This document shows, piece by piece, positions 46,253 to 55,613 of a stretch of 64,000 nt of DNA. The first letter of the stretch is position 1; every line of letters begins with the position of its first letter. A program made the position numbers and the translations under genes. The notes below the pieces were generated by a model that worked only from the letters and a program-made list of their open reading frames with translations, searched no databases and was not told the DNA's origin. This DNA comes from an uncultured Acetatifactor sp. (GTDB lineage: Bacteria; Bacillota; Clostridia; Lachnospirales; Lachnospiraceae): contig CAKRTS010000010.1 in the NCBI GenBank assembly GCA_934402315.1, positions 1 to 64,000 of the forward strand, written 5' to 3'.

Positions 46253-46274
46253 CTTTTGTCTCCATTTCAGGACA

Positions 46275-47600
46275 TTATGTCCGCTTCCGTAAATAAACGA
46301 TAATTCCGATCACGTCCGCCAGCGCCCAGCCGATCGGAACAGCCATCCAGATACCGATTACACCGATCGCCGGAATTGCGGACAGAATATATGCCAACAG
46401 TACCCTTGTGCCGAGCGAGGCAATGGTCAGGATGACCGACATTGCCGGACGGTTTACGGCGCGATAATAGCCGTACAGCAAAAACAATATTCCGATTCCG
46501 ATATAACAGGCTCCTTCAATGCGCAGGTACTGCACGCCGACCGCTATGATCTCCGTCTTCTCCGGCTCAATAAAGATCTGCATCAGTGGCGCTGCCAGAC
46601 AGAAAATAGCGCTGCTGACCAATGCACAGAACAGCGCGACCATTGCCACCGCGCTGCGGATCCCTTTCCGGATCCTCTCCCGTTCCCCTGCGCCGTAATT
46701 CTGGGCAACGAAGGTCGAGAACGCATTTCCGAAATCCTGTACCGGCATATAGGCAAAGGAATCAATCTTTACCGCGGCAGCAAACGCCGCCATCACAACC
46801 GTTCCGAAGCTGTTGACAAGTCCCTGCACCATCAGAATGCCGAAATTCATAATCGACTGCTGGATGCAGGTCATGACCGAAAGGTTCAGAATATTTGTCA
46901 GGTTCGCCTTGTCCCACTTCATGTGCTCCCGCTTCGGCAGAAGCTGTGGAAATTTCTTCCATGTATAGATCAGAATGCCGATGCCTGAGACATACTGTGA
47001 AAAAACGGTTGCTGCCGCCGCACCGGCGATGCCCCATTTTAAAACAAGCACGCACAGCAGATCCAGCCCGACGTTCAACACCGCCGACACTGCCAGAAAG
47101 ACCAGCGGTGTCACCGAATTTCCTATGGCGCGCAGCAGATTGGAAAAGTAATTGTACAGAAAGGTCGCAAGGATTCCCGCAAATATAATCCACAGGTATT
47201 CCTTCATGCCCGGTCTGATCTCCTCGGGCACACGGAGCACAAACAGAAGAACGTCCATACCGGCATACACCAGAAGATTCAGCACGACCGAAATTCCTCC
47301 GATCAGGACAAAGGACATATAGACACTCTGCCGCATCCTGTCATAATCTCCGCTGCCGTACTGCATCGAAATCGCCGCGCCGCTTCCCATACAGAGACCT
47401 ATGATAATAGAGGTCAGAAAAACCATCAGCGTATAGGAAGAACCCACCGCGGCGAGCGCCTCCGCTCCCAGAAAACGTCCGACTACCCATGTATCCGCTA
47501 TATTGTACATCTGTTGTAATAAATTTCCGCAGATCAGCGGGATTGCAAACAGCAGAATATTTCCTGTAATTTTACCTTTCGTTAAATCTCTTGTCTTCAA
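46275..47600 (-). CDS. MATE-family efflux protein
   Basis: A 441-residue twelve-segment MATE exporter with repeats beginning 'LLFAIPLICGNLLQQMYNIA' and 'LNLSVMTCIQQSIMNFGILM', plus 'FGNAFSTFVAQNYGAGERER'. The start is taken as the TTG at 47600: AGGAG lies 6 bases upstream and the protein then begins 'KTRDLTKGKITGNILLFA' like its relatives; an ATG five codons earlier has no site. First gene of the long minus-strand run that ends in the enolase remnant. Substrate unknown. Confidence 0.9.
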   Translation of the reverse strand: MKTRDLTKGKITGNILLFAIPLICGNLLQQMYNIADTWVVGRFLGAEALAAVGSSYTLMVFLTSIIIGLCMGSGAAISMQYGSGDYDRMRQSVYMSFVLIGGISVVLNLLVYAGMDVLLFVLRVPEEIRPGMKEYLWIIFAGILATFLYNYFSNLLRAIGNSVTPLVFLAVSAVLNVGLDLLCVLVLKWGIAGAAAATVFSQYVSGIGILIYTWKKFPQLLPKREHMKWDKANLTNILNLSVMTCIQQSIMNFGILMVQGLVNSFGTVVMAAFAAAVKIDSFAYMPVQDFGNAFSTFVAQNYGAGERERIRKGIRSAVAMVALFCALVSSAIFCLAAPLMQIFIEPEKTEIIAVGVQYLRIEGACYIGIGILFLLYGYYRAVNRPAMSVILTIASLGTRVLLAYILSAIPAIGVIGIWMAVPIGWALADVIGIIVYLRKRT

Positions 47601-47688
47601 AATGCGCTCCTGCATTCAAAATTACGTTCTACACCCCGCTTATTATAGAATAACATATCGTTCTTGCCAACAGAAAGATTTGAAAATC

Positions 47689-47742
47689 AAAAAAAGTACG
47701 CAAAACGGCCAGAACCCCCATGAATTCTGTCCGTCTGCGTAC
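47689..47742 (-). terminator. Terminator of the maltodextrin operon
   Basis: On the minus strand a long imperfect stem starts GTACGCAGACGG and closes with CCGTTTTGCGTAC, followed by TTTTTTTGA, just after the GH13 stop at 47753. Confidence 0.75.
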
Positions 47743-47752
47743 GCCTTAACGC

Positions 47753-49504
47753 TTATTCTGTTTCCAAAATCTGGTATCCCCAGTCCGAAAGGCGGCTTCC
47801 CTTTGCAGCGCCCTGCATCAGCAGTCTTCCGCCCTGCAGATATTTTCCCGTATCGATGTCTCCTTCGCCCACATGAAGAAGGATTCTGACGGTATGCTCC
47901 TTTCTTCTCTCAAAGATGAAAAGCTCCGGCTCTGCCACATCCTGCAGCGGAACCCACTGTGCATCCGGTGCAATCAGCTCTTTGCGTATCCTTAAGGCAT
48001 CCTTCACGAACTGCCTTTCCTCCTCCGCCCCGGTGCTCCATGCCATAGGGCTTCGGTACTCCTCTTCACGGATTCCGCAGATTCCCTTTTCATCCCCATA
48101 AAATACGCTGGGAACACCCGGGAAAAAAATCAGGCAGAGGAAGGCGAGCTTCCATTTCGCAAGATTACCGTCACACAGGCTTAAGAACCTCGGCACATCA
48201 TGACTGTCGAGGAGGTTCAGCTGCGCCTGCATCAGCTGTGTCGGATACCGTAAAAGCATGTCTGTCATGGCATTGCGGAAATCCTCCGCCTTATAGCTCT
48301 GCTGTGCAAACAGCTCGCGGCAATGCTTCCGGAAGTCGTAATTCATCGTGGAGTCCATCATACCGCACCCGAGCCAGTCCTTGGCGTTTTCCCAGACCTC
48401 ACCGATCAGAACCGCGTCCTGATCTGCCTCCTTGACCGCCTTTCGGAATCTCCGCCAGAAATCCTTGTCAATTTCATTCGCCACATCGAGCCGCCAGCCG
48501 TCCACATGGAATTTCTCGATCCAGTATTTTCCAACCTCTGCAAAATACTCCTGCACCTTCGGGTTGGCGGTATCCAGCTTCGGCATCTTTTTCTCATATG
48601 CAAAGCATGCGTAGGAAGGCTTTTCTCCCTCCTTCGGCAGCTCCACGGGAAAGGTCAGCCCATAGAACCAGTCCTGATACGCCGAGTCCCTTCCCTTCTG
48701 TACCACATCCTGAAAGAGCGGATTCTTCCAGCCGCAGTGATTGAAAACGCCGTCAATAATGATATGCATACCCAGCTGATGAATCTTGTCCGTCAGCTCC
48801 ATAAAATCTTCATCGGTTCCCAGCGTAGGGTCTACATGGTAATAATCGATGATGTCGTACTTATGATATTCGCAGGCACAGAAAATCGGATTCAGATAGA
48901 TGCAGTTAAAGCCGAGATCCTTAATGTATTCCAGATTTTCCGTGATACCGCGGATCGTACCCCCGAGCCGCGAGATATGGACGTTGCCCTTTTCATCGGT
49001 AATCTCAAAGCCCCCGCTCGGAACATGACCCTTTCTGTCGGCAAAGCTGTCCGGGAAGATGTTGTATACCACCGCATTTTGGAACCATTCCGGCACCTCC
49101 AGAATTTCCGAGCGGAGAATATAGGGATACTGGTAATATTCACTTCTTCCTTCTATTACAAAGCCGTTCTCCGTAATAATGTCCGGCAGCTTCCTCGAAA
49201 ATTGATCCGCATAATAGTAAGACCATTCATCCCTGTCTCTCAGTTCAAAATAATAGCAGAGCCTCCCGGGGATGTGCGGCAGTGTAATCTCCCAGAAATC
49301 AAAGCATTCGTCCTGCCAGCGGACGGTCATCTCCGCCTCCGTAAAAACAACGGGCGAACGGTCACAGGCTCTGTCTCCCCAGAAAATATGGCACTGCTCA
49401 ACATTATTCTTAGCCGTCCGCAGACGGATCGTCATTGTCTCCTCGTTCAGCGCAAACGCATATTGTGAAACAGGTATATGCAGCACGGCGCTCCTGTTAA
49501 TCAT
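47753..49504 (-). CDS. GH13 neopullulanase/cyclomaltodextrinase-type alpha-glucanase
   Basis: A 583-residue glycoside hydrolase. An N-terminal beta-sandwich (about 1-120, CBM34-like) precedes the (beta/alpha)8 barrel with the nucleophile Asp340 in 'DGWRLDVANE', acid/base Glu369 in 'LIGEVWEN' and Asp436 in 'LLDSHDVPRF'; 'GVFNHCGWKNPLFQ' gives the conserved Asn-His region. The domain layout is that of neopullulanase, maltogenic amylase and cyclomaltodextrinase. No signal peptide, so it degrades oligosaccharides taken up by the MalEFG-type transporter encoded upstream. Start at 49504 follows GGAGGTAAAC. Last gene of the operon. Confidence 0.92.
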   Translation of the reverse strand: MINRSAVLHIPVSQYAFALNEETMTIRLRTAKNNVEQCHIFWGDRACDRSPVVFTEAEMTVRWQDECFDFWEITLPHIPGRLCYYFELRDRDEWSYYYADQFSRKLPDIITENGFVIEGRSEYYQYPYILRSEILEVPEWFQNAVVYNIFPDSFADRKGHVPSGGFEITDEKGNVHISRLGGTIRGITENLEYIKDLGFNCIYLNPIFCACEYHKYDIIDYYHVDPTLGTDEDFMELTDKIHQLGMHIIIDGVFNHCGWKNPLFQDVVQKGRDSAYQDWFYGLTFPVELPKEGEKPSYACFAYEKKMPKLDTANPKVQEYFAEVGKYWIEKFHVDGWRLDVANEIDKDFWRRFRKAVKEADQDAVLIGEVWENAKDWLGCGMMDSTMNYDFRKHCRELFAQQSYKAEDFRNAMTDMLLRYPTQLMQAQLNLLDSHDVPRFLSLCDGNLAKWKLAFLCLIFFPGVPSVFYGDEKGICGIREEEYRSPMAWSTGAEEERQFVKDALRIRKELIAPDAQWVPLQDVAEPELFIFERRKEHTVRILLHVGEGDIDTGKYLQGGRLLMQGAAKGSRLSDWGYQILETE

Positions 49505-49553
49505 GTTTACCTCCATACCTGAGCACATCCGCCCTCTCCGGCGGGCGCTCACT

Positions 49554-50402
49554 TTAACCCTTTACTCCTCCGGCAGTCAGCCCGGATACCATATATTTCT
49601 GAATACAGAAGAAGATCACTAAGATCGGCAGTGAAACCAGCATTGCCGCCGCCGAGAACAGAGGCCAGCTCCTGCTGTAATCATTCGCCTGCAGCTGGTA
49701 CAATCCTCCCGCCAGTGCATAGCTCTGCTCCTTCAGCATAAATGTCGTCGAGAACATATACTCATTCCACACAGAGATCAGAACCATCACTGCCGTCACA
49801 ATGATTGCCGGACGCGCCAGCGGCAGAATGATCCTCACGATCATCTGAAGATTGCTTGCCCCGTCGATCTTTGACGCCTCCTCGATCTCCACCGGAATAG
49901 TGTCAAAATATCCTTTCATGTTCCAGATGCCGAAAATGCACATGGAGCCTGCGTAAATCATCATCAGACCAAGATGGGAGTTCAGCAGTCCCATCAGCTT
50001 AAACAGGCGGAACAGCGCAAACATCGTCAGAATCTGGGGAAATGCATTCAGCAGGAGCAGAACCTGAAGCACTGCGTTTCTCCCCCTAAACCGGAATCTC
50101 GAGAAAGCGTATGCCGCCGTGACGCTGGTTCCCATGGCAAGAATCATCGTCCCCACACTCAGCTTTACTGAATTCAGAAACCAGATCAGGAACGGCTCTT
50201 CCTTGAGAATCCTGCGGTAATTTTCCAGTGTCACCTTCTCCGGGAAAAAGGAGTTTCCCGAGGAAAGCGCTCCGCTGCCCTCCCCGATGGACAGGGAAAA
50301 GGCGTAGAGAATCGGTATCAGCGCAAGTCCGCAGAGAAGGATGAAGAAAATGTTCAATGCTGTCAGCTTTAATGTCTGTCTGAGTTTTTTATGTGACCTC
50401 AT
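49554..50402 (-). CDS. MalG-type sugar ABC transporter permease
   Basis: A 282-residue permease with six membrane segments and the EAA loop 'IPVEIEEASKIDGASNLQMI', the contact to the ATPase. The end 'YMVSGLTAGGVKG' is the standard C-terminus of MalG/CUT1 permeases. Start at 50402 is preferred over 50408 because AGGAGG is then 7 bases upstream. It pairs with the MalF-type permease 12 bases upstream. No MsmK/MalK-type ATPase is encoded in the window, so a shared ATPase elsewhere must serve it. Confidence 0.92.
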   Translation of the reverse strand: MRSHKKLRQTLKLTALNIFFILLCGLALIPILYAFSLSIGEGSGALSSGNSFFPEKVTLENYRRILKEEPFLIWFLNSVKLSVGTMILAMGTSVTAAYAFSRFRFRGRNAVLQVLLLLNAFPQILTMFALFRLFKLMGLLNSHLGLMMIYAGSMCIFGIWNMKGYFDTIPVEIEEASKIDGASNLQMIVRIILPLARPAIIVTAVMVLISVWNEYMFSTTFMLKEQSYALAGGLYQLQANDYSRSWPLFSAAAMLVSLPILVIFFCIQKYMVSGLTAGGVKG

Positions 50403-50414
50403 TTCCATCCCTCC

Positions 50415-51296
50415 TTAATCCTTCGTGGTCGAGCGGTTCGTCCAGAGCGAGAAGAGAATAATCAATGTAAAGATGACCATTGTAACCGCCGAGGACAGAC
50501 CGTAATTGTTGGAGACAAACGCCTTTTCATGCGCAAAGGTGATGATCGTCTGGATTGTCGCCCCCGAGAGAGAGCCCTTCTGCTTCGTCAGCAGGTAGAC
50601 GATGTCAAACTGCTTGAAGGTTGTGAAGGTCGTCATGACGACCGCGGGCGCAATGATTCCTCTCATGGAGGGAATCGTGATGTAGATGCTCTTCTGCCAG
50701 AAACCGGCTCCGTCCAGTGTCGCACTCTCGTACATGCTGCTGTCGATGCTCTTCAGCGCGCCGTCGATCGTCGTAATCATGAACGGAAGCGCCATCCAGA
50801 GGTTCAGAACCAGACAGGCAAAAAAGGCGGGCACATTCTCTGCAAGATAGTTCATCTTAGGCAGTCCGAGCGAACGCAGCACCTTATTCAGCAGTCCGAA
50901 CTCGGTGTTATACATTCCCACCTTCCAGACAAGAATGGATACATATGCGGGCATCGCCCACGGGAACATTAAAAGCGTCTTGTACAGGCGGCTCAACCGC
51001 AGTCCCTTGGCATTCAGCGCCAAGGCAATAAAGAACGAAAGAACCACCTGCAGCACGATATTTGTCACAGTCCACAAAAGTGTGAAGCCCACTGCGGAAA
51101 GGAAGCCGGAATCCAGCTTCAGAAGCGCCCGCCCGTAGTTTTTCAAACCAATCACATCATATTCCGTCCAGTGATATAGATTCATATTCGTCAGGGATAT
51201 GTACCCCGTATAGACAATAGGGAAAAGTACAATGATCCCGACCAGTATCATAGACGGCAGGCTATAGAGCCATGGCGTGGCTTTTTTCCTCTTCAT
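50415..51296 (-). CDS. MalF-type sugar ABC transporter permease
   Basis: A 293-residue permease of the CUT1 class with six membrane segments and the EAA-like loop 'IDSSMYESATLDGAGFWQKS'. The N-terminus 'PWLYSLPSMILVGIIVLFPI' is short, without the large periplasmic loop of Escherichia coli MalF, as usual in Firmicutes. GGAAGGAGA precedes the ATG. Works with the MalG-type subunit and the lipoprotein encoded on either side. Confidence 0.92.
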   Translation of the reverse strand: MKRKKATPWLYSLPSMILVGIIVLFPIVYTGYISLTNMNLYHWTEYDVIGLKNYGRALLKLDSGFLSAVGFTLLWTVTNIVLQVVLSFFIALALNAKGLRLSRLYKTLLMFPWAMPAYVSILVWKVGMYNTEFGLLNKVLRSLGLPKMNYLAENVPAFFACLVLNLWMALPFMITTIDGALKSIDSSMYESATLDGAGFWQKSIYITIPSMRGIIAPAVVMTTFTTFKQFDIVYLLTKQKGSLSGATIQTIITFAHEKAFVSNNYGLSSAVTMVIFTLIILFSLWTNRSTTKD

Positions 51297-51340
51297 CCGA
51301 TTTCTCCTTCCCGCATTGGGCTTTGCGATCTGTTATCTTT

Positions 51341-52636
51341 TTACTGCATGTCGGCGATCGCTGCCAACGCTTCCTTCTGATAGTTATCCGCAACCTCTTC
51401 CACATTCTGGCCGGACTTATTCACTGCAGCCAGCAGGGATTCTGTCGGTCCCCACATGCTTCCCATCTGGGGAATATTGGGCATGGGAACTGCTGTCTCG
51501 GCTGTCTTCTGCATAGCAACAATCATCTCATTCTGAGCGACCTCGGGATCCTCATATGCCTTTACGTTTGCGGGAGCACAGTTGTACTCCTTTGCGAGAA
51601 CAACGCCGACCTCGGGCTGTGCGAGCACTTCCAGTACCTTTGTGATTGCTGCGCCCTTATTCTCTGCTGCATACTTGAATACGCCCAGAGACTGTACGCC
51701 GGAGAAGGGCTTCAGTGCATTTCCGTTCGGAAGCTTGATGTCTGCAAGGGATTTCACACCGTAGTTGATTCCCGCTTCCTTGATGCCGGAGATCAGCCAG
51801 GGACCGCCCCAGATTGCTGCTGCCTTTCCTTCGTTGAACAGCGCTGTCACAGTATTGTAATCGCCGTCTGCCTCCAGAGCCGCAAACTTCTTATTATAGT
51901 CGACAGCTTCCTTTGTCGCCTGCTCATTCAGACCCGGCTGGGCATCCTCGTTGATAATGTAACCGCCAAAGCCATAGATGAACGGGGAGACATTGTAAGC
52001 GCCGGAATGCTGGTTCACCAGCGCATAGTTGTCACCGTCGGTATGTGCAACCATGTAATCATAAAGCTCTTCTGTCGTATCGGGAATCTCGCCCTCCCAG
52101 AGATCCTTGTTGTAGATCATCAGCAGTGTCTCAAAGTACAGCGGCATCAGGTACTGCTCACCCTTGTAGGTGTCTGCCTGAATCGTCATTGGCAGAAGAT
52201 CTGCTTCCTTGTCGGCACTAATCAGGTTTCCGACAGGCTCCAGAATGCCCATCTCCGCAAAACCGCCGAGGGAATCATGAGCAAACAGATACATGTCGGG
52301 GCCGTTTACCGCATCCGTGCCGTATAACTGAATCTGGCTGGTAAGGTCAGATTTCTTCTCAAACTTTAATGTGATCTTATCGTCTGCGAGCTTCTGGTTC
52401 ACAACCTCCGCGATGCTTCCCATCATTGTCTCGTCATTGTCATGCCATACCACAACTTCGACAGGCTCCGCACTGACCTCGTCGCTTTTCCCTGCCTCGG
52501 AAGACTGCTCGCTGCTTGTCTTCTGGCTGTCGGACTTCGATGCATCGTTTGATGTCTGCGCCGCCTGCTGACCGCAGCCCGCCAGCATTGTCACTGCCAT
52601 GAGAATTGCCGTGAGACCTAATGTTTTCTTTTTCAT
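51341..52636 (-). CDS. Maltodextrin-type extracellular solute-binding lipoprotein
   Basis: A 431-residue lipoprotein: 'KKKTLGLTAILMAVTMLAGC' with the lipidated Cys at 21, a Ser/Glu linker, then a type 1 solute-binding fold. 'AVNGPDMYLFAHDSLGGFAE', 'NGDNYALV'-like hinge sequence ('DGDNYALVNQHSGAYNVSPF') and 'NEGKAAAIWGGPWLISGIKE' match maltose/maltodextrin-binding proteins. The start at 52636 follows GGAAGGAAAATTT. First gene of the operon, with LacI-type operator half-sites upstream and a divergent LacI regulator. The GH13 enzyme in the operon supports an alpha-glucan oligosaccharide ligand. Confidence 0.9.
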   Translation of the reverse strand: MKKKTLGLTAILMAVTMLAGCGQQAAQTSNDASKSDSQKTSSEQSSEAGKSDEVSAEPVEVVVWHDNDETMMGSIAEVVNQKLADDKITLKFEKKSDLTSQIQLYGTDAVNGPDMYLFAHDSLGGFAEMGILEPVGNLISADKEADLLPMTIQADTYKGEQYLMPLYFETLLMIYNKDLWEGEIPDTTEELYDYMVAHTDGDNYALVNQHSGAYNVSPFIYGFGGYIINEDAQPGLNEQATKEAVDYNKKFAALEADGDYNTVTALFNEGKAAAIWGGPWLISGIKEAGINYGVKSLADIKLPNGNALKPFSGVQSLGVFKYAAENKGAAITKVLEVLAQPEVGVVLAKEYNCAPANVKAYEDPEVAQNEMIVAMQKTAETAVPMPNIPQMGSMWGPTESLLAAVNKSGQNVEEVADNYQKEALAAIADMQ

Positions 52637-52659
52637 AAATTTTCCTTCCTTTCTTGAAT

Positions 52660-52701
52660 GAAAACGTTCACCGTTTTTAGCATTTAGGAAACTGTTTTCC
52701 T
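52660..52701 (-). promoter_or_regulatory. LacI-type operator region of the maltodextrin operon
   Basis: Two palindrome-like words lie before the binding-protein gene: GAAAACGTTCAC (52660-52671), containing the AACGTT core favoured by LacI-family repressors, and AGGAAACTGTTTTCCT (52686-52701) with 6-bp outer arms. The regulator's own promoter carries a related AGGAAAACGCT (52820-52830). Confidence 0.5.
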
Positions 52702-52808
52702 TTATGTTATACCAAATCCGTTTCCCTGCAGATTTCGTATTTTTCTTGTGCACACTCTATTTATAGCATTTTCAACACATGTTTTCTATTGCATTTTACA
52801 TGTTTTTG

Positions 52809-52837
52809 TTGACTTTGTTAGGAAAACGCTATACCAT
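52809..52837 (+). promoter_or_regulatory. Promoter of the LacI regulator gene with related operator word
   Basis: TTGACT (52809-52814), 17-base spacer, TACCAT (52832-52837). The spacer contains GGAAAACGCT, similar to the words before the divergent transporter operon, suggesting autoregulation. Confidence 0.45.
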
Positions 52838-52873
52838 TTTCTTAAAATTAGCTATTTTCACAAGGAGGTATCT

Positions 52874-53899
52874 ATGGGAGTTACCATTCGGGAGGTTGCA
52901 AAGGAAGCCGGTGTATCCATTTCCACCGTGTCCAAGGTCTTAAACGGGTGGACAACCATCTCGCCGGAGACGGTGAACCGCGTGCAGGAGGCAATCCGGA
53001 AGCTGCATTATGTGCCCAATTCGAGAGCGGTAAATTTCGCGCGCGGATCGACCATGAACATTCTCTTTCTGGCGGCGCTTTCCAAGGACCGCGTCTACGC
53101 AAATCCGCATATGTTCAATATTCTCTGCGGTGTACAGCGGGAGCTGGCATCGCGGAACTATACGCTTACGCTGGTCAGCGAGCCGGAAAACGGCGCTCTG
53201 GAGGAATATCTGGAGCAGATCACCTCCGGGAAGATCGCGGACGGCATCCTGATCGACGGCTCCGTGTTTTCACAAAAGCTGGCGAAGCCCCTGATAGACC
53301 ATCAGTTTCCCCACATGCTGATCGGGCATCCCAATATCGGCGGAAAGCTCTGCTGGATCGACACTGACAACGGACTTGCCGGAGAGTTTGCCGCCCATCA
53401 TATGATGGAGTGCGGTTATGCCCAGACCGCCTATATTGCAAACCGCGAGAAGGGGTATATCTCCACGCACCGCCTGAACGGTTTTCTCGGCGGGATGTAT
53501 TATTACGGCTACCACATTCCCGAGGATTACATCGGCTACACGGAGGACACCATTGCTGCAAGCCACCAGTGCGCCCTCCGGCTGCTGTCCCTCCCGAAGC
53601 GCCCCAGAGCCATTGTCTGCGAAAACAACACGATGGCAATCGGCGCAATCCGCGCGATCAACGAGAAAAAGCTGTCAATTCCGGGAGATATTGCACTCCT
53701 TACTTTTGACAGCTATCCTTATTCACAGATTATAGAGCCTACCCCTACCGTGGTAGACATTGATGTTTACGATCTGGGCGTACAGGCCGCCCAGATGCTT
53801 TTGCGCAAAATTGAAAATCCGTCCCTTCTCGTACAGACGACGACCGCCCTTCCGGTCTTAAAGCAGGGAGAAACGACCACGCCGGAAAACCGGAGGTAG
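52874..53899 (+). CDS. LacI-family regulator of maltodextrin use
   Basis: A 341-residue LacI/GalR repressor. The N-terminal HTH 'TIREVAKEAGVSISTVSKVL' and hinge helix 'NSRAVNFARGSTMNILFLAA' are followed by a periplasmic-binding-like effector domain with 'IDGSVFSQKLAKPLIDHQFP' and the C-terminal 'IPGDIALLTFDSYPYSQIIE'. AAGGAGG lies 6 bases before the ATG. Divergent from the solute-binding gene, so the 237-base region between them holds its targets; maltose-type sugars are the probable effectors. Confidence 0.9.
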   Translation: MGVTIREVAKEAGVSISTVSKVLNGWTTISPETVNRVQEAIRKLHYVPNSRAVNFARGSTMNILFLAALSKDRVYANPHMFNILCGVQRELASRNYTLTLVSEPENGALEEYLEQITSGKIADGILIDGSVFSQKLAKPLIDHQFPHMLIGHPNIGGKLCWIDTDNGLAGEFAAHHMMECGYAQTAYIANREKGYISTHRLNGFLGGMYYYGYHIPEDYIGYTEDTIAASHQCALRLLSLPKRPRAIVCENNTMAIGAIRAINEKKLSIPGDIALLTFDSYPYSQIIEPTPTVVDIDVYDLGVQAAQMLLRKIENPSLLVQTTTALPVLKQGETTTPENRR

Positions 53900-53901
53900 A
53901 A

Positions 53902-55020
53902 TTACTTTTTCTTTGTGCTGCGGATTCCCAGAATCCAGTACCGCAGAATGGGAATCCTGCGGACAATTTCATTCAACAGAAGCGATACCGCCAGCGCCCC
54001 GGCCAGCTCCACCAGATAGATAACGGGCAGCGGCAGATTCTTTCCGATCAGCAGATAATTAATCACCAGCATGACGGGAATATGGAACACATAGATTCCG
54101 AAGCAGCATTTGCGCATGTATTCCGACGGCCGATTGCTAAAATTCAGGAACTTTGCACCGGCTCCCAGGATGAACAGAACCATGCAGAAGGCATAAAGGT
54201 TCAAGTCATACCGGGACAGCACATTCACATCCGAATATGCCAGTCCGTAGCACCTTGTCATATAAAGGACACCTGTTCCGATGCATAATACCAGAAGCGG
54301 AAGCACCGCTTTCTTCAGCTTCTCAATCACCTTGTCATTTGAAAAAATATAGAAGCCTGCCAGAAACGCGGGAATGTATATGCCATTCCTGTATGCGGTA
54401 ATCAGCGGCATATTCAGGATATGCGAGCCTCCCCAGAAAATCAGATACAGAAGCACCATTACCGCGCTAAACGCCACCCAGCCCCTTATCCTGCTCTCTA
54501 TCCATGCGCATGCCTTGTCATCGTCAACGTCAAAGTGCGCAAGAAGCTTTCTCACCAGCATTAAAATCAACACCGCCACGAACAGCACATGGCAGAACCA
54601 CAGTGCGCCGATTCCACAGCTTAAGACAACAATTGCCCTCACAAAGCCGGGCACCTCCGGCGGCAGGTTCGCGCTCGCCGTATGCAGGTAGATGACATAG
54701 CCTCCGATCCAGCCGAACGCGAGAACGCCCAGTGTAGACGGAACAAGTATCTTATCCACACGCGCACGCAGGAATTCACGGTTTGTCCTCTTTCCCAGCG
54801 CCGCCCGTGCACTGATTCCCGCCACTACGAACAAAAGCAGCATAAACCACGGGTAGACAAAGTATTGATACAATCCGGCAAAGGTGACCGAGCCCGTATA
54901 TTCCTTCGCTCCGGCAAACATTGCCTCTATCCCGATATTATTATAGTAATAAAAAATGTGGAAAATAACGACCAGCAGGATCGTGATCCACCGTATGTTA
55001 TCCAGATAGTGTTTTCTCAT
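53902..55020 (-). CDS. Acyltransferase-3 family membrane protein
   Basis: A 372-residue protein with ten to eleven membrane segments. The first segment contains the family His ('NIRWITILLVVIFHIFYYYN') and the motif 'RARVDKILVPSTLGVLAFGW' follows; 'FGIYVFHIPVMLVINYLLIG' lies near the end. Acyltransferase-3 proteins O-acylate extracytoplasmic polysaccharides or other surface molecules. It ends 2 bases from the convergent lacI stop. It follows the XRE-AbrB regulator gene by 22 bases on the same strand, so the two probably form a unit. Its substrate is unknown. Confidence 0.85.
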   Translation of the reverse strand: MRKHYLDNIRWITILLVVIFHIFYYYNNIGIEAMFAGAKEYTGSVTFAGLYQYFVYPWFMLLLFVVAGISARAALGKRTNREFLRARVDKILVPSTLGVLAFGWIGGYVIYLHTASANLPPEVPGFVRAIVVLSCGIGALWFCHVLFVAVLILMLVRKLLAHFDVDDDKACAWIESRIRGWVAFSAVMVLLYLIFWGGSHILNMPLITAYRNGIYIPAFLAGFYIFSNDKVIEKLKKAVLPLLVLCIGTGVLYMTRCYGLAYSDVNVLSRYDLNLYAFCMVLFILGAGAKFLNFSNRPSEYMRKCCFGIYVFHIPVMLVINYLLIGKNLPLPVIYLVELAGALAVSLLLNEIVRRIPILRYWILGIRSTKKK

Positions 55021-55042
55021 TTCTCTTATGCTTCCTTTCCTT

Positions 55043-55471
55043 TTATCGCTCCGTATTTATCATCTTCATTGCCGCATTGACAAAATCCATCATCGCCTCC
55101 GCCTTAATCAGCGCGATCCCCTGCTCTATATCTCCCAGCACAACAATGGAATCCCCCGCCTCAATATGAAAGACATCCCTTGCCTTCTTGGGAAGCACGA
55201 TCTGCCCCCGCGCTCCAACCGTCACGGTTCCGAACATATACTTTCCCTTCGGCGGCAGCGGAAGCTCCTTGTTCCGTTCCTCATAATGAAGCAGGTCTTC
55301 CATGGAGACCCCAAACGCCTCCGCCATCCTGTCACACGCCAGAACATCGGGGACACTCTCTCCCAGCTCCCATTTTGACACTGTCTGGCGGCTCGTTCCC
55401 GTCAGTTCCGCCAGCTGCTCCTGCGACATTTTGGCCCTCTTTCTCAAAATCTGTATATTTTCTGCCAGCAT
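55043..55471 (-). CDS. XRE-type HTH fused to an AbrB-like (swapped-hairpin) DNA-binding domain
   Basis: A 142-residue regulator with two DNA-binding modules: an XRE HTH (about 5-60, 'MSQEQLAELTGTSRQTVSKW') and a SpoVT-AbrB beta-hairpin domain (about 80-130, 'GTVTVGARGQIVLPKKARDV' and 'FHIEAGDSIVVLGD'). Having both suggests a dimer that contacts two kinds of half-site. GGAGGGATAGG precedes the ATG. Located directly upstream of the acyltransferase gene, which it may regulate. This architecture recurs in Lachnospiraceae, but I know of no functional study. Confidence 0.85.
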   Translation of the reverse strand: MLAENIQILRKRAKMSQEQLAELTGTSRQTVSKWELGESVPDVLACDRMAEAFGVSMEDLLHYEERNKELPLPPKGKYMFGTVTVGARGQIVLPKKARDVFHIEAGDSIVVLGDIEQGIALIKAEAMMDFVNAAMKMINTER

Positions 55472-55613
55472 CCTATCCCTCCTCGCTGTTTTTCCTGTAT
55501 TTCATTCATTTCATACTTTTCATGTTTTTATTGTAATGCAGCCATTTTCCCTTTTCTACCAAAAAAAGTAACAAAAGGCAACGCCCAATGTTACTTTTCT
55601 TAACATCCCCGTT

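Noticed and set aside
48323..49468. 381-residue open frame on the plus strand
   Set aside because: It lies entirely antisense to the GH13 gene, has no ribosome binding site and shows no family motif; long antisense frames are expected opposite GC-rich third positions.
51272..52327. 351-residue open frame on the plus strand
   Set aside because: Antisense to the solute-binding lipoprotein gene, whose signal peptide, lipobox and ribosome binding site are clear.
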